This document shows, piece by piece, positions 1 through 8,829 of a stretch of 64,000 bases of DNA. The DNA comes from Paracoccaceae bacterium (GTDB lineage: Bacteria > Pseudomonadota > Alphaproteobacteria > Rhodobacterales > Rhodobacteraceae), in the NCBI GenBank assembly GCA_022843025.1, contig JALHOL010000003.1, forward strand, positions 310,001 to 374,000, written 5' to 3'. Position numbers and translations under genes: made by a program. The notes under the pieces were generated by a model. It searched no databases and had not been told where the DNA came from. It saw only the letters and a list, made by a program, of their open reading frames with translations. Within the stretch, counting starts at the first letter, position 1; each line of letters begins with the position of its first letter.

Positions 1-765
1 GGGCTGATCGTCGAACTGGACGCATCCAAGCTGCCGAACAAGGCCAATATCGCGCCGGAATGGGCGGATGTGGCCTGGGATCCGGGTCGTGCGCATACGA
101 TTCCGTGGCAGTGGGGATCGACCGGGGTGGCAGTGGATACTGCCGTGTATCCGGGCGACATCAACACCAGCGCCGTCTGGCTGGAGGTGCCGGAGGAGTT
201 GAAGGGCAAGATCAACGTGGTGCCGGAGATGAATGACATCGTGGCGATGGCCACGATGTATGCGGGTGGCGAGCCCTGTTCGGAAGATGCGGAAGTGCTG
301 AAAAAGGCGCGCGACCTGCTGGTGGCGGCCAAGCCCAACTGGATCAGCATGGATTACGGCGCGACCGAGCGGCTGTCGAACGGCGATTGGGCGGGATCGG
401 TGAACTGGAACGGATCCACCATGCGCGCGCGGATCGCCAATGCGACGGTGGCCTATGGCTATCCGAAGGAAGGCTATCCCCTGTTCATGGATTCGGTGGC
501 CCTGCTGTCGGATGCGCAGAATGTGGAAGAAGCCTACAAGTTCCTTGATTTCATCATGGTGCCGGAGAATGCCGCGATGATTTCTTCCTTTGCGCGTTAC
601 GCGAACGGGATTGCCGGATCGGAGGCCTTCATGCCCGAGGACATGAAGACCGCGCCGGAAGTTGTGATCCCGGAAGAGCACAAGGCGGCGGGCGTTTTCC
701 TGCCGACCTGCACCGGTAAGGCGCAGGAGTACATCACTGCGATCTGGACCGAATTGCAGAAGTGA
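1..765 (+). CDS. Extracellular solute-binding protein, PotD/PotF-like (5' partial)
   Basis: The frame is open from base 1, so the gene begins outside the window; 254 codons and a TGA are visible. The segment HTIPWQWGSTG and the C-terminal run FLDFIMVPENAAMIS are typical of periplasmic spermidine/putrescine-binding proteins of ABC importers (PotD/PotF). The missing N-terminus would hold the signal peptide. It would bind a polyamine or similar cation in the periplasm and deliver it to a PotABC-type transporter presumably encoded upstream. A strong hairpin follows the stop. The exact ligand cannot be read from the fragment. Confidence 0.85.
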   Translation, partial: GLIVELDASKLPNKANIAPEWADVAWDPGRAHTIPWQWGSTGVAVDTAVYPGDINTSAVWLEVPEELKGKINVVPEMNDIVAMATMYAGGEPCSEDAEVLKKARDLLVAAKPNWISMDYGATERLSNGDWAGSVNWNGSTMRARIANATVAYGYPKEGYPLFMDSVALLSDAQNVEEAYKFLDFIMVPENAAMISSFARYANGIAGSEAFMPEDMKTAPEVVIPEEHKAAGVFLPTCTGKAQEYITAIWTELQK

Positions 766-774
766 TCCAGCGGA

Positions 775-808
775 GTGCCGCCCCCGCAAGGGGCGGCACA
801 TGTCTTTT
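775..808 (+). terminator. Rho-independent terminator after the PotD-like gene
   Basis: A perfect 10-bp GC-rich stem (775-784 with 790-799, loop CGCAA) starts 9 nt after the stop codon and is followed by TGTCTTTT. The T-tract is short but well placed, so this probably ends the polyamine-transport transcript. Confidence 0.7.
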
Positions 809-814
809 AGGTCA

Positions 815-840
815 CGGGCGCGGGCCTTCGCCCGCGCCCG
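815..840 (+). terminator. Second GC-rich hairpin, possible backup terminator
   Basis: A perfect 11-bp inverted repeat (815-825 with 830-840, loop CTTC) lies 15 nt after the first hairpin. It has no T-tract, so it may be a backup terminator or only a stable structure ahead of the amidase gene. Confidence 0.4.
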
Positions 841-894
841 TTCCAGTTGGGGCGCTGCCCCAAACCCCCGGGGAATTGATCCAAGATGTAGACC

Positions 895-2319
895 ATGGAG
901 ATTTGTGAACTTTCGGCATCACGCCTTTCACGGCTGATCGCGACGGGAGAGGTGCGGCCATCTGAGGTGATGGAGGCCACGCTGGCGCGGGTGGCGGCGG
1001 TCAACGGGGCGGTGAATGCCATCGTTTCAATGCCGGATGCGGATGTGCTGATGGATCAGGCGCGGGCGGCGGATGATGCGCCGCGCCGGGGCTGGCTGCA
1101 CGGAATTCCCATGGCCGTGAAGGATCTGGTGGCGGTCAAGGGGATACGCACGACCTGGGGGTCGCCGATCTTTGCCGATCACGTTCCGGTGGCCGATGAC
1201 CTGTTGGCAGCGCGGATGCGGGCGGCGGGGGCGATCTACATCGGCAAGACCAATACGCCGGAATGGGGGCATGGCAGCCATAGCTTCAACCCGGTGCATG
1301 GGGTGACGCGCAATCCCTATGACCTGACGCGCACGGCGGGGGGATCGTCGGGGGGCGCGGCGGTGGCGCTGGCGTGCCGGATGGTCGCGGTGGCCGACGG
1401 GTCGGACATGATGGGATCGCTGCGCAATCCGGCGGGGTGGAACAACGTTTATGGTTTCCGCCCGTCCTATGGGTTGGTGCCGGCCGATGCGGTGGGGGCG
1501 ACGTTTCTGGCCACGATGGCGACCGAGGGGCCGATGGCGCGGACGGTGGAGGATGTGGCGCGGCTTTTGGAGGTGCAGGCGGGGGTGAACCCGGAAGTGC
1601 CCTTCGGGCGTGCGGCGGAGCCGTTTGGTGACCTGCTGGACATCGATATGCGGGGCAAGCGGATCGGCTGGCTCGGCGATTGGGGCGGCGCCTATGGGTG
1701 TGAGCCGGGGATAATTGAGCTGTGCGAAGCGGGGTTGCGGGTGTTCGAGGAGATGGGGGCGGTGGTGGAGCCGGTGGCTCCCCCCTTTCCGGCGGAACAG
1801 CTGTGGTTTGCCTGGACGACGATCCGGGCGATGCTGAATGCGGGCGACAAGCAGGCGATGGCGGCCGACCCGGCCAAGCGGGCGCTGATCAAGCCGGAAA
1901 GCCTGTGGGAAATCGAACAGGGAACGAAGGTTTCGGCGGCGGAGTTTCATGCCGCGAACGTCATTCGATCACGCTGGTATGCGCGGGCGGCCAAGCTGTT
2001 CGGCGACTATGACGCGCTGGTGATGCCGACGGCGCAAGTCTGGCCTTTTCCGGTGGAGTGGCGCTGGCCCCAGTCGATCAACGGCCGGGCAATGGACACT
2101 TATCACCGCTGGATGGAGGTGATGATACCGGTGGGCCTGGCGGGGTTGCCCGCGTTGAATGTGCCGGTGGGGTTTGGCGCGCAGGGGCTGCCGATGGGGA
2201 TGCAGGTCTTCGGAGCTTTTGGAGCGGATGCCAAGGTGCTGGCCATGGGGCAGCAATATCATCTGGCGACAGATTGGCCGGGGCGGCGCGCGCCACTCTT
2301 GGAAACAACGGCGCTATAG
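895..2319 (+). CDS. Amidase (amidase signature family)
   Basis: A 474-residue amidase-signature hydrolase that cleaves carboxamides to acid and ammonia. The Ser-cisSer-Lys triad can be placed: Lys76 in AVKD, Ser151 in the GGSSGG loop and the nucleophile Ser175 in GSDMMGS, with the expected 24-residue spacing between the serines. The DGSDMMGSLRNPA segment and the full length fit aliphatic or aryl amidases of this family. It follows a polyamine-type binding protein, so it may act on an imported amide, but the substrate is unknown. Its stop (CTATAG junction) lies tail to tail with the next gene on the other strand, overlapping by 6 nt. Confidence 0.9.
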   Translation: MEICELSASRLSRLIATGEVRPSEVMEATLARVAAVNGAVNAIVSMPDADVLMDQARAADDAPRRGWLHGIPMAVKDLVAVKGIRTTWGSPIFADHVPVADDLLAARMRAAGAIYIGKTNTPEWGHGSHSFNPVHGVTRNPYDLTRTAGGSSGGAAVALACRMVAVADGSDMMGSLRNPAGWNNVYGFRPSYGLVPADAVGATFLATMATEGPMARTVEDVARLLEVQAGVNPEVPFGRAAEPFGDLLDIDMRGKRIGWLGDWGGAYGCEPGIIELCEAGLRVFEEMGAVVEPVAPPFPAEQLWFAWTTIRAMLNAGDKQAMAADPAKRALIKPESLWEIEQGTKVSAAEFHAANVIRSRWYARAAKLFGDYDALVMPTAQVWPFPVEWRWPQSINGRAMDTYHRWMEVMIPVGLAGLPALNVPVGFGAQGLPMGMQVFGAFGADAKVLAMGQQYHLATDWPGRRAPLLETTAL

Positions 2320-2853
2320 ATCGTAGCGGGCGAGTTCGCTGTAGACGCTGCCCTGCTTTGTCTGGCGGGACTCGAACAAGATGAAGTGATCGACCTGCCA
2401 TGCGGGTGTGGTGAAGGTGCTGCCCGCCGCAATGGCGCGTTCGAGACGGAAGGTATCTTCGGTTCCCGGGGGGAGGAAACGGCCGAGCGTGACATGGGGG
2501 TGGAAGCGGCGGCTTTCCGTGACGATCCCGGCGCTGCGGGCGGCGTGGTCGAGTTTCGCTTGCAGGCGGGTGAGCGGTTCGGAGGGGGCAACGCCGGCCC
2601 AGGCCGCGCGGGGTTTTGTGCCACCGAAGAGGCCGAGGGATTTCAGGGACAGTGGAAAGGGTGGAACGCGGGTTTGAGCGAAGCGTTCATGCGCGGCCTC
2701 CAGCACGGGTTCGGGCTGTTCGCCCAAGAAAACGAGGGTGAGGTGGAAGCCGTCAGGATCGGTCTTTTTCGGCAGGGGCAGCAGGAATTGCTGCACGCGC
2801 AGCGCGGAGAGGGCCTCTTCTGGAAGGGGAAGCGCGAGGAAAGCGCGGATCAT
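2314..2853 (-). CDS. thpR: RNA 2',3'-cyclic phosphodiesterase (2H / 2'-5' RNA ligase family)
   Basis: A 179-residue 2H-phosphoesterase. Both catalytic HxTx motifs are present: HLTL at residues 37-40 and HVTL at 120-123. The family opens RNA 2',3'-cyclic phosphates and can join tRNA halves in vitro; the cellular role is poorly known. I chose ATG 2853 over longer starts because it begins at the conserved IRAFLAL strand and overlaps the upstream HDAC-family stop by 4 nt (ATGA), indicating translational coupling. Upstream in-frame sequence is proline-rich and lies inside the neighbour. Confidence 0.88.
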   Translation of the reverse strand: MIRAFLALPLPEEALSALRVQQFLLPLPKKTDPDGFHLTLVFLGEQPEPVLEAAHERFAQTRVPPFPLSLKSLGLFGGTKPRAAWAGVAPSEPLTRLQAKLDHAARSAGIVTESRRFHPHVTLGRFLPPGTEDTFRLERAIAAGSTFTTPAWQVDHFILFESRQTKQGSVYSELARYDL

Positions 2854-3983
2854 CGGCGGGCCAGATGGGCGAGGCGGTCGCGGATTTCGGGGCGGACGGG
2901 GCCTTCGCGCGGGGGGTCGAGAAGCGTGGTGAGCATGTGCGGTTCCGGAGCCGGTCGGGTGCCGCCGCCCCATGACAAGGCGCGGAGAATGGCGGCCGCA
3001 TCGTCGGGCAGGTGGTCGGGGATTTCAAGGCCGTTGAGCGCGGCCCAGAGTGCCGTCCAGCAGCGGCCCACGGACCATGGGTTGTACCCGCCACCGCCCA
3101 GCAGCAGGAGACGGGGCGTGAGGGGGCGGATTTCGGTAAGCGCCTCAAGATAGGCGCGGTTGGACAGGGCGAGGCGGGAGAGCGGGTCTTCCATCAGGGA
3201 GTCGGCCCCGGCTTGCAGGACGATGGCCTGCGGCCTGTGCGCGGCGAGGCGGGGGAGGATGAGGCCATGGAGGACGGCGCGGGCCTCGGTATCGTTGTAG
3301 CCGCGCGGGACGGGGAGGTTGAAGGCGTTGCCCCCGGCATCATCGGAGAGTGCGCCGGTAAAGGGCCAGCGGTTTTCTTCATGGACCGAGATCATCAGCA
3401 GGTCGGGATCGCCCGCAAAGGCGGGCTCTACACCATCGGGGTGGTGGGCGTCGATGTCGATATAGGCGAGGCGTTGCAGCCCTGCATGGCGCAGCGCCAT
3501 GAGGGCGAGGACAGGGTCGTTGAGGTAGCAGAACCCATTGGCGCGATCGGGCAAGCCGTGATGGGTACCACCGCCAGGGACGTGGATCGCGCCCGCCGTA
3601 TGGGTGGCAAGCAGTTCGGCGGCAAGGATGACGCCGCCTGCGCCGGTGGCGGGGCGGCGGAACATTTCCGGGAAGATCGGGTTGGAGGTGGTTCCAAGGT
3701 GGTAGCGGGCGCGGGTGTCGGCATCGACATGGCCGGTCGCCTCGGCCTGTTGGAGGGCAGCGATATAGGCGGGCGTGTGATAGGCGGTCAGCGCGGCGGG
3801 CTTGGCGCGCGGGCTTTGGCGGAACCGGTCCGGCGGCAGCCAGCCCAAGGCGCGGGCAAGGTCCATCACGGTAGAGACGCGGGGCACGCGCAGGGGGTGG
3901 GTCTGCCCGTAGGAGGAGCCGCGATAAATGCCCGAGCCGAGGAAAAGCGGCCCCGGAAGGGCCACCGGAGCGGCAGATGTCAC
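2850..3983 (-). CDS. Histone deacetylase family protein (AcuC/HDAC-like deacetylase)
   Basis: A 377-residue arginase-deacetylase-fold protein. The metal and active-site segment DIDAHHPDG corresponds to the DxDxHHGDG motif of class I HDAC and AcuC enzymes, with Pro in place of the usual Gly. GGGTHHG supplies the catalytic His pair, and GADSL and GGGGYNPW carry the other conserved segments. Bacterial members deacetylate proteins, acetylpolyamines or small amides. It starts at GTG 3983, overlapping the glutathione peroxidase stop by 4 nt (GTGA), and overlaps the downstream RNA ligase-like gene by 4 nt, so the three form a tight operon. The substrate is unknown. Confidence 0.88.
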   Translation of the reverse strand: MTSAAPVALPGPLFLGSGIYRGSSYGQTHPLRVPRVSTVMDLARALGWLPPDRFRQSPRAKPAALTAYHTPAYIAALQQAEATGHVDADTRARYHLGTTSNPIFPEMFRRPATGAGGVILAAELLATHTAGAIHVPGGGTHHGLPDRANGFCYLNDPVLALMALRHAGLQRLAYIDIDAHHPDGVEPAFAGDPDLLMISVHEENRWPFTGALSDDAGGNAFNLPVPRGYNDTEARAVLHGLILPRLAAHRPQAIVLQAGADSLMEDPLSRLALSNRAYLEALTEIRPLTPRLLLLGGGGYNPWSVGRCWTALWAALNGLEIPDHLPDDAAAILRALSWGGGTRPAPEPHMLTTLLDPPREGPVRPEIRDRLAHLARR

Positions 3984-4513
3984 GGCAGCAGGGCTTCGAT
4001 CTTTTGCACGACGGGGGCGGCGGTGGGGCGCGTCACGCTGCCCCAGGTGGCGACAACCGCGCCATCGCCATCCAGCAGAACCTTGTTGAAGTTCCAGTTG
4101 GGTTCAAACCCTTCGGTCGTGGCGAGCCACTGGTAGAAGGGGTGGGCAGCCGCGCCACGGACGGGGGTGATGTCCGTCATCGGGATGGTCAGGTCGAAGT
4201 TGACGGCGCAGAATTCCTTAACCTCATCCGCGGAGGCGAGTTCCTGGCGGAAATCATCCGAAGGCACAGCAAGGACGACGAGGCCACGGGTAGCGTATTC
4301 ATCATGCAGGGCCTGAAGATCATCGAACTGCGCGGCAAACCCGCAAAGCGAAGCGGTGTTGACCACCAGAACCGGCTGCCCCTTGAAGGTATCAAGGTCG
4401 ATGGTTCCGCCGTCAATCGAGGGAAAGCTGAACCCGGCGACTGCGGCCACAGGCAGAAGAGCCAGCGCAGCAGACGCGAGGGTAGTGGACATCGCACGAG
4501 GAAAAAGGCGCAT
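3980..4513 (-). CDS. Glutathione peroxidase family protein, exported
   Basis: A 177-residue thiol peroxidase of the GPx family with an N-terminal signal peptide (MRLFPRAMSTTLASAALALL to about residue 26), so a periplasmic form is likely. The peroxidatic cysteine is Cys57 in NTASLCGF, and the WNFNK segment holds the conserved Trp and Asn. The family reduces hydroperoxides using glutathione or thioredoxin. It is the first gene of the GPx, HDAC-family and RNA ligase-like set. ATG 4492 (MSTTL) is an alternative start that also keeps the signal. Confidence 0.88.
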   Translation of the reverse strand: MRLFPRAMSTTLASAALALLPVAAVAGFSFPSIDGGTIDLDTFKGQPVLVVNTASLCGFAAQFDDLQALHDEYATRGLVVLAVPSDDFRQELASADEVKEFCAVNFDLTIPMTDITPVRGAAAHPFYQWLATTEGFEPNWNFNKVLLDGDGAVVATWGSVTRPTAAPVVQKIEALLP

Positions 4514-4571
4514 CGCGGCTTCCTGAAATGGCTTGGCTTTACGTTATCAGGCGCAAGATAAGGCGGGGAGG

Positions 4572-4594
4572 GCCAAGGTCAACGCGACCTTGGC
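4572..4594. repeat. 9-bp inverted repeat between the GPx and NUDIX genes
   Basis: GCCAAGGTC-AACGC-GACCTTGGC is a perfect dyad in the 270-nt divergent region 4514-4783. There is no T-tract on either side, so it is more likely an operator or mRNA structure than a terminator. The rest of the gap shows no gene, only a small CCACT-CTCGG-AGTGG hairpin at about 4688-4702. Confidence 0.4.
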
Positions 4595-4783
4595 ATGGAG
4601 CGAATGGCGGCACGGGCGTGAAATGCTGTCGTAAGTGGCATATTGCCGACAAAATCCAAAGAAAACCACGTAAAATCCGCAGGAAAACCACTCTCGGAGT
4701 GGAAGTTCGGGGCGCGACCTATCATATACGAGGACAAAGCAGCGATCCGGATGAGAAACCGGGTTGAAAGATCGGGCGAGCAG

Positions 4784-5275
4784 ATGAAACGGAGCCAGAC
4801 AAGCCAATTCCTTTCCCTGGGGGAGGACGGACCGCGCAACCAGTTTGCTGCGTTGTGCTGGCGACTGCATCGCGGGCGTGTCGAGGTGCTGCTGATCACC
4901 AGCCGCGATACCGGGCGGTGGGTCATTCCCAAAGGCTGGCCCGTCGCAGACAAGAGCCCGGCCGAATCCGCCGCGCAGGAGGCCTGGGAAGAGGCCGGGG
5001 TGCGTGGACAGGAAGGTAAGGATGCGTTGGGCCTGTATACCTATGACAAGCTGCGCGGCACCAAAGAGGCGCTGCCCTGTGCGGTGTCAGTCTTTCCGTT
5101 GCGGGTAGAGGAACTTGCGGCGCGCTTCCCCGAACGCAAGGAACGCCGCCGCCGCTGGTTCGGGGCGGACAAGGCCGCCAAGCTGGTGGCCGAGCCGGAA
5201 TTGCGGGCGCTGTTCCAGAAGCTGGCGCATGATCCTGCAGTCCTGACCCAAGCCACGGCAGGACCTGCGACCTGA
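4784..5275 (+). CDS. NUDIX hydrolase
   Basis: The NUDIX box runs from GWPVADK through AQEAWEEAGV, with Gln in place of the usual Arg of the REUXEE core. The preceding LLITSRDTGRWVIPKGWP segment is typical of the diadenosine/diphosphoinositol polyphosphate hydrolase-like NUDIX group, which cleaves nucleoside diphosphates linked to another moiety. ATG 4784 gives 163 residues; ATG 4751 and 4643 are in frame upstream but add poorly conserved residues. Its substrate is not predictable. Confidence 0.82.
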   Translation: MKRSQTSQFLSLGEDGPRNQFAALCWRLHRGRVEVLLITSRDTGRWVIPKGWPVADKSPAESAAQEAWEEAGVRGQEGKDALGLYTYDKLRGTKEALPCAVSVFPLRVEELAARFPERKERRRRWFGADKAAKLVAEPELRALFQKLAHDPAVLTQATAGPAT

Positions 5276-5368
5276 CCGCGACCCGTGACGCGTGGCTTGA
5301 TTTCCGGACCGATCTGCATAGGTCGGGAGGATGAGACGAGACTGCCCCTTGCAACCCGGTGATCCGTG

Positions 5369-5794
5369 ATGATCCGCTTCAGCCTGAAATGTGCCAAGGA
5401 CCACAGCTTTGAAAGCTGGTTCCCGTCGGGCAGCGCGTTCGACACGCTCAAGGCGGCGGGGCATGTGGCCTGCCCGGTCTGCGGATCGGGTGAGGTCGAA
5501 AAGGCGCTGATGGCCCCCAGCGTGGCGGCCCTGCGCGGCGAGGCGGAGCGGCCTTCGCTGGGCGCGCCGGCGACCGAGCTTGAGGCGGCGCTGGCCGCGT
5601 TACGCCGCCAGGTCGAAGAGAATTCCGATTACGTGGGGATGGACTTTGTCACCGAGGCACGGCGCATGCATGCCGGTGAGGTACCTGAACGCGCCATCCA
5701 TGGCGAGGCGCGGGCGGATGAGGCGCGCAAGCTGCTGGAGGATGGGGTGCCCGTCACCCCCCTGCCCTTTCTGCCTGCGCGCAAGGCCAATTGA
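5369..5794 (+). CDS. DUF1178 family protein
   Basis: A 141-residue protein of the DUF1178 family, common in alphaproteobacteria and without known function. The N-terminus has the family layout: MIRFSLKC, a CPVCGSG zinc-ribbon-like pair and a conserved HSFESWFPS segment. A zinc-binding role is inferred from the cysteines only. ATG 5369 is preferred over the adjoining GTG 5366. Confidence 0.85.
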   Translation: MIRFSLKCAKDHSFESWFPSGSAFDTLKAAGHVACPVCGSGEVEKALMAPSVAALRGEAERPSLGAPATELEAALAALRRQVEENSDYVGMDFVTEARRMHAGEVPERAIHGEARADEARKLLEDGVPVTPLPFLPARKAN

Positions 5795-5828
5795 CGCCAC
5801 CCGATTGGGGCGTGATTGCCATGAACGG

Positions 5829-5836
5829 TTAACCAT
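5829..5836 (+). promoter_or_regulatory. TTAACCAT, candidate CtrA half-site
   Basis: The 8-mer TTAACCAT matches the short CtrA recognition motif described in alphaproteobacteria. It lies 64 nt before the Hint-domain gene, embedded in CGGTTAACC. An 8-mer can occur by chance in 64 kb, so position is the main support. Confidence 0.35.
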
Positions 5837-5899
5837 TTTCCCCGCGGCCGATGTGCGCGCGCCCTAATCTCGTCACAGTTCGGGGCGAGTCTTCCACCT

Positions 5900-6568
5900 G
5901 TGCCAAGTGAACGGGTGATTGTGATGCCAGACCAGATGCAGGATGAACGGGTGGATGCGGCGCTGGCGCTGGCAGTCCATGTGTTCCAGACCACGGAACT
6001 GGCCTGTTTCGCCCGGGGAACGCGGATCGAGACGGCGACGGGATTTGTCGCGGTCGAGGATTTGCGCGACGGCATGATGATCGAAACCATGGATCATGGG
6101 ATGCAGCCGGTGCGGCGGGTGCTGTCAAAGCTGGTGGACGGGCGCGGTGCGCTGGCCCCGGTGGAGATCGCGACCGGGGTTCTGGGCAATGTGCGGCCGG
6201 TGCGGGTATCGCCGCATCACCGGATGGTGGTGTCGGGCTGGCGCGCGGAATTGCTGACCGGCGAGCCGGAGGTTCTGGCGGCGGCGGCCGATCTGGTGGA
6301 TGGCGACCGGGTGCAGGTGGTGCCGCAGGAGCGGGTGGAGTACTTCCATCTGCTGTTTGACCGGCACGAGATCATCTTTGCCGAAGGGGCGGCCACGGAA
6401 AGCTATCACCCCTTTGCACAGGATGCGGCTGAGTTGGCACCGGACACGCTGGCCGAGCTTCTGGCCGTGTTTCCCGATCTGGGCCGGGCCTTCTGGGAAG
6501 GCACGTTGCTGGGCGGGACTGCGCGGCCCTGTGCCAGCCGGACCGAGGCGGCTCTGCTGCTGGCCTGA
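5900..6568 (+). CDS. Hint (hedgehog/intein) domain protein
   Basis: A 222-residue protein with a Hint domain of the type common in Rhodobacterales. CFARGT at residues 36-41 supplies the intein/hedgehog-like nucleophilic Cys, and VSPHHRMVVSG matches the second conserved block. The domain is a self-processing fold, but no C-terminal His-Asn and no extein follow, so it is not a splicing intein. GTG 5900 is used; ATG 5924 is an in-frame alternative. A candidate CtrA half-site lies upstream. Function unknown. Confidence 0.82.
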   Translation: MPSERVIVMPDQMQDERVDAALALAVHVFQTTELACFARGTRIETATGFVAVEDLRDGMMIETMDHGMQPVRRVLSKLVDGRGALAPVEIATGVLGNVRPVRVSPHHRMVVSGWRAELLTGEPEVLAAAADLVDGDRVQVVPQERVEYFHLLFDRHEIIFAEGAATESYHPFAQDAAELAPDTLAELLAVFPDLGRAFWEGTLLGGTARPCASRTEAALLLA

Positions 6569-6611
6569 TGGGGCCGCGCGATGCGCGACCCTGCCGATTA
6601 GATTTGGTTCG

Positions 6612-7523
<912 letters not shown>

Positions 7524-7595
7524 GGGGCGGGCTTTCAGCGCACAGGGAATGCCGCTATGCTGCGCCGTGATCCGGGCAAACCGGGCGGGCAGGAC

Positions 7596-8144
7596 ATGGG
7601 GCGGATGCAGAGAACAGCGATAGCAACGGGTCTGATGCTGGTGGTGCTGTGCGCCTGCCAGACGGCGGGCGTGCCACAGGCCCCCCGCAGCAGCGACCTT
7701 GCGCGCGAAATCGTGCGGCTGGACCGGCCCGGACCGCCCGCGCAGCCCGAAGGCGCGTGCTGGGAAAGCGACGTGACGCCTGCGGTGATCGAGACGGTGA
7801 CGGAACAGGTGGTGGTGACACCCGAAACGCGGGCCGAGGATGGCAGCGTGCTGACCCCTGCCAGCTATCGCACCAACACAAGCACACGCATCCTGCAGGA
7901 CCGCGAGGAGGTGTGGTTCCGCGCGCCCTGCCCGGCCGATTATACGGTGGGTTTCATGGCATCGCTTCAGCGGGCGCTGAAGGCGCGGGGCTATTACACG
8001 CTGGAACTAACCGGGCAGATGGATGCGGGCACGCGTGATGCGGTGCGGCGCTATCAGACCGAGCGGGGGCTGGACAGTGCGCGCCTGTCGCTGGCGGCGG
8101 CGCGGGAACTTGGGCTGCTGCCCACCGCGCTGGAGGAATTGTGA
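7596..8144 (+). CDS. Putative peptidoglycan-binding lipoprotein
   Basis: The N-terminus has a signal with a lipobox-like LVVLCAC run, so the mature protein is probably lipid-anchored. The C-terminal third (ADYTVGFMASLQRALKARGYY, then GQMDAGTRDAVRRYQTERGL) is a peptidoglycan-binding-domain-1 type repeat. The middle part has no recognised domain. ATG 7596 places the signal at the start; ATG 7557 would add a charged extension. It overlaps the HD-domain gene by 4 nt (GTGA). Confidence 0.75.
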   Translation: MGRMQRTAIATGLMLVVLCACQTAGVPQAPRSSDLAREIVRLDRPGPPAQPEGACWESDVTPAVIETVTEQVVVTPETRAEDGSVLTPASYRTNTSTRILQDREEVWFRAPCPADYTVGFMASLQRALKARGYYTLELTGQMDAGTRDAVRRYQTERGLDSARLSLAAARELGLLPTALEEL

Positions 8145-8776
8145 GCGTCTGGGCGGGCCGCGCCCGCGCGCGGATGGCCGCGCTGTGGGAGGGGGCATCG
8201 GACGGGGCGCATGATCTGGGCCATCTGGACCGGGTGTGGAAAAGCTGCCGCCTGATTGCGCTGGATGAGCCGGGGGCGGATGCGGACGTACTGGCAGCGT
8301 CGGCCTATTTCCACGATGCGGTGAACCTGCCCAAGGACAGCCCTGATCGGGCGCAGGCCTCGCGCCTGTCTGCGGATCTGGCGGTGCGGGAACTGGCGGC
8401 GATGGGGTTTGACGCAGGGCGAATGGCGGCGGTGCATCACGCCATTGCAGCGCACAGCTTTTCCGCCGGGATCGCGCCGGAAACGGTGGAGGCGCGCATC
8501 CTGCAGGATGCGGATCGGTTGGAGGCACTGGGGGCGATTGGGTTGGCGCGGATGTTCCTGATCGCCGGGCAGATGGGGGGCGCCTTGTTCCATGCCACTG
8601 ATCCGCTGGCGATGGAGCGGGCGCTGGATGATCGCCGCTATGCGCTGGACCATCTGGAAGTGAAGCTGTTCCCGGTGGCCGCCGCGATGCAGACGGCGAC
8701 AGGGCGGCGGATGGCAGAAGAACGGGCGGAATGGATGGAAAGCTTTCGTACCCGGCTGTTGCACGAGATCGGATAG
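8141..8776 (+). CDS. HD-domain phosphohydrolase
   Basis: A 211-residue HD-superfamily protein. HDLGHLDRV near residue 24, the YFHDAVN motif and a later LQDADRLEALGAIG segment provide the His and Asp metal ligands of the YedJ/YpgQ-like subgroup. These are metal-dependent phosphohydrolases, some acting on nucleotides; the substrate is unknown here. The GTG start overlaps the upstream stop by 4 nt, so it is co-translated with the lipoprotein gene. Confidence 0.82.
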   Translation: MSVWAGRARARMAALWEGASDGAHDLGHLDRVWKSCRLIALDEPGADADVLAASAYFHDAVNLPKDSPDRAQASRLSADLAVRELAAMGFDAGRMAAVHHAIAAHSFSAGIAPETVEARILQDADRLEALGAIGLARMFLIAGQMGGALFHATDPLAMERALDDRRYALDHLEVKLFPVAAAMQTATGRRMAEERAEWMESFRTRLLHEIG

Positions 8777-8805
8777 AAAAAGGGCGGCAGGTTGCCCCGC
8801 CGCCC
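8774..8805 (-). terminator. Terminator between the convergent HD and Do-protease genes
   Basis: GGGCGGC (8782-8788) pairs with GCCGCCC (8799-8805). Read on the minus strand the stem is followed by CTTTTTCTAT, a good T-tract, so it terminates the Do-protease operon. Confidence 0.65.
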
Positions 8806-8829
8806 CGGATGATGATGCTGTGACAGCCC

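Noticed and set aside
5900-6568. Intein
   Set aside because: The Hint fold is present, but there is no C-terminal His-Asn splice junction and no host extein.
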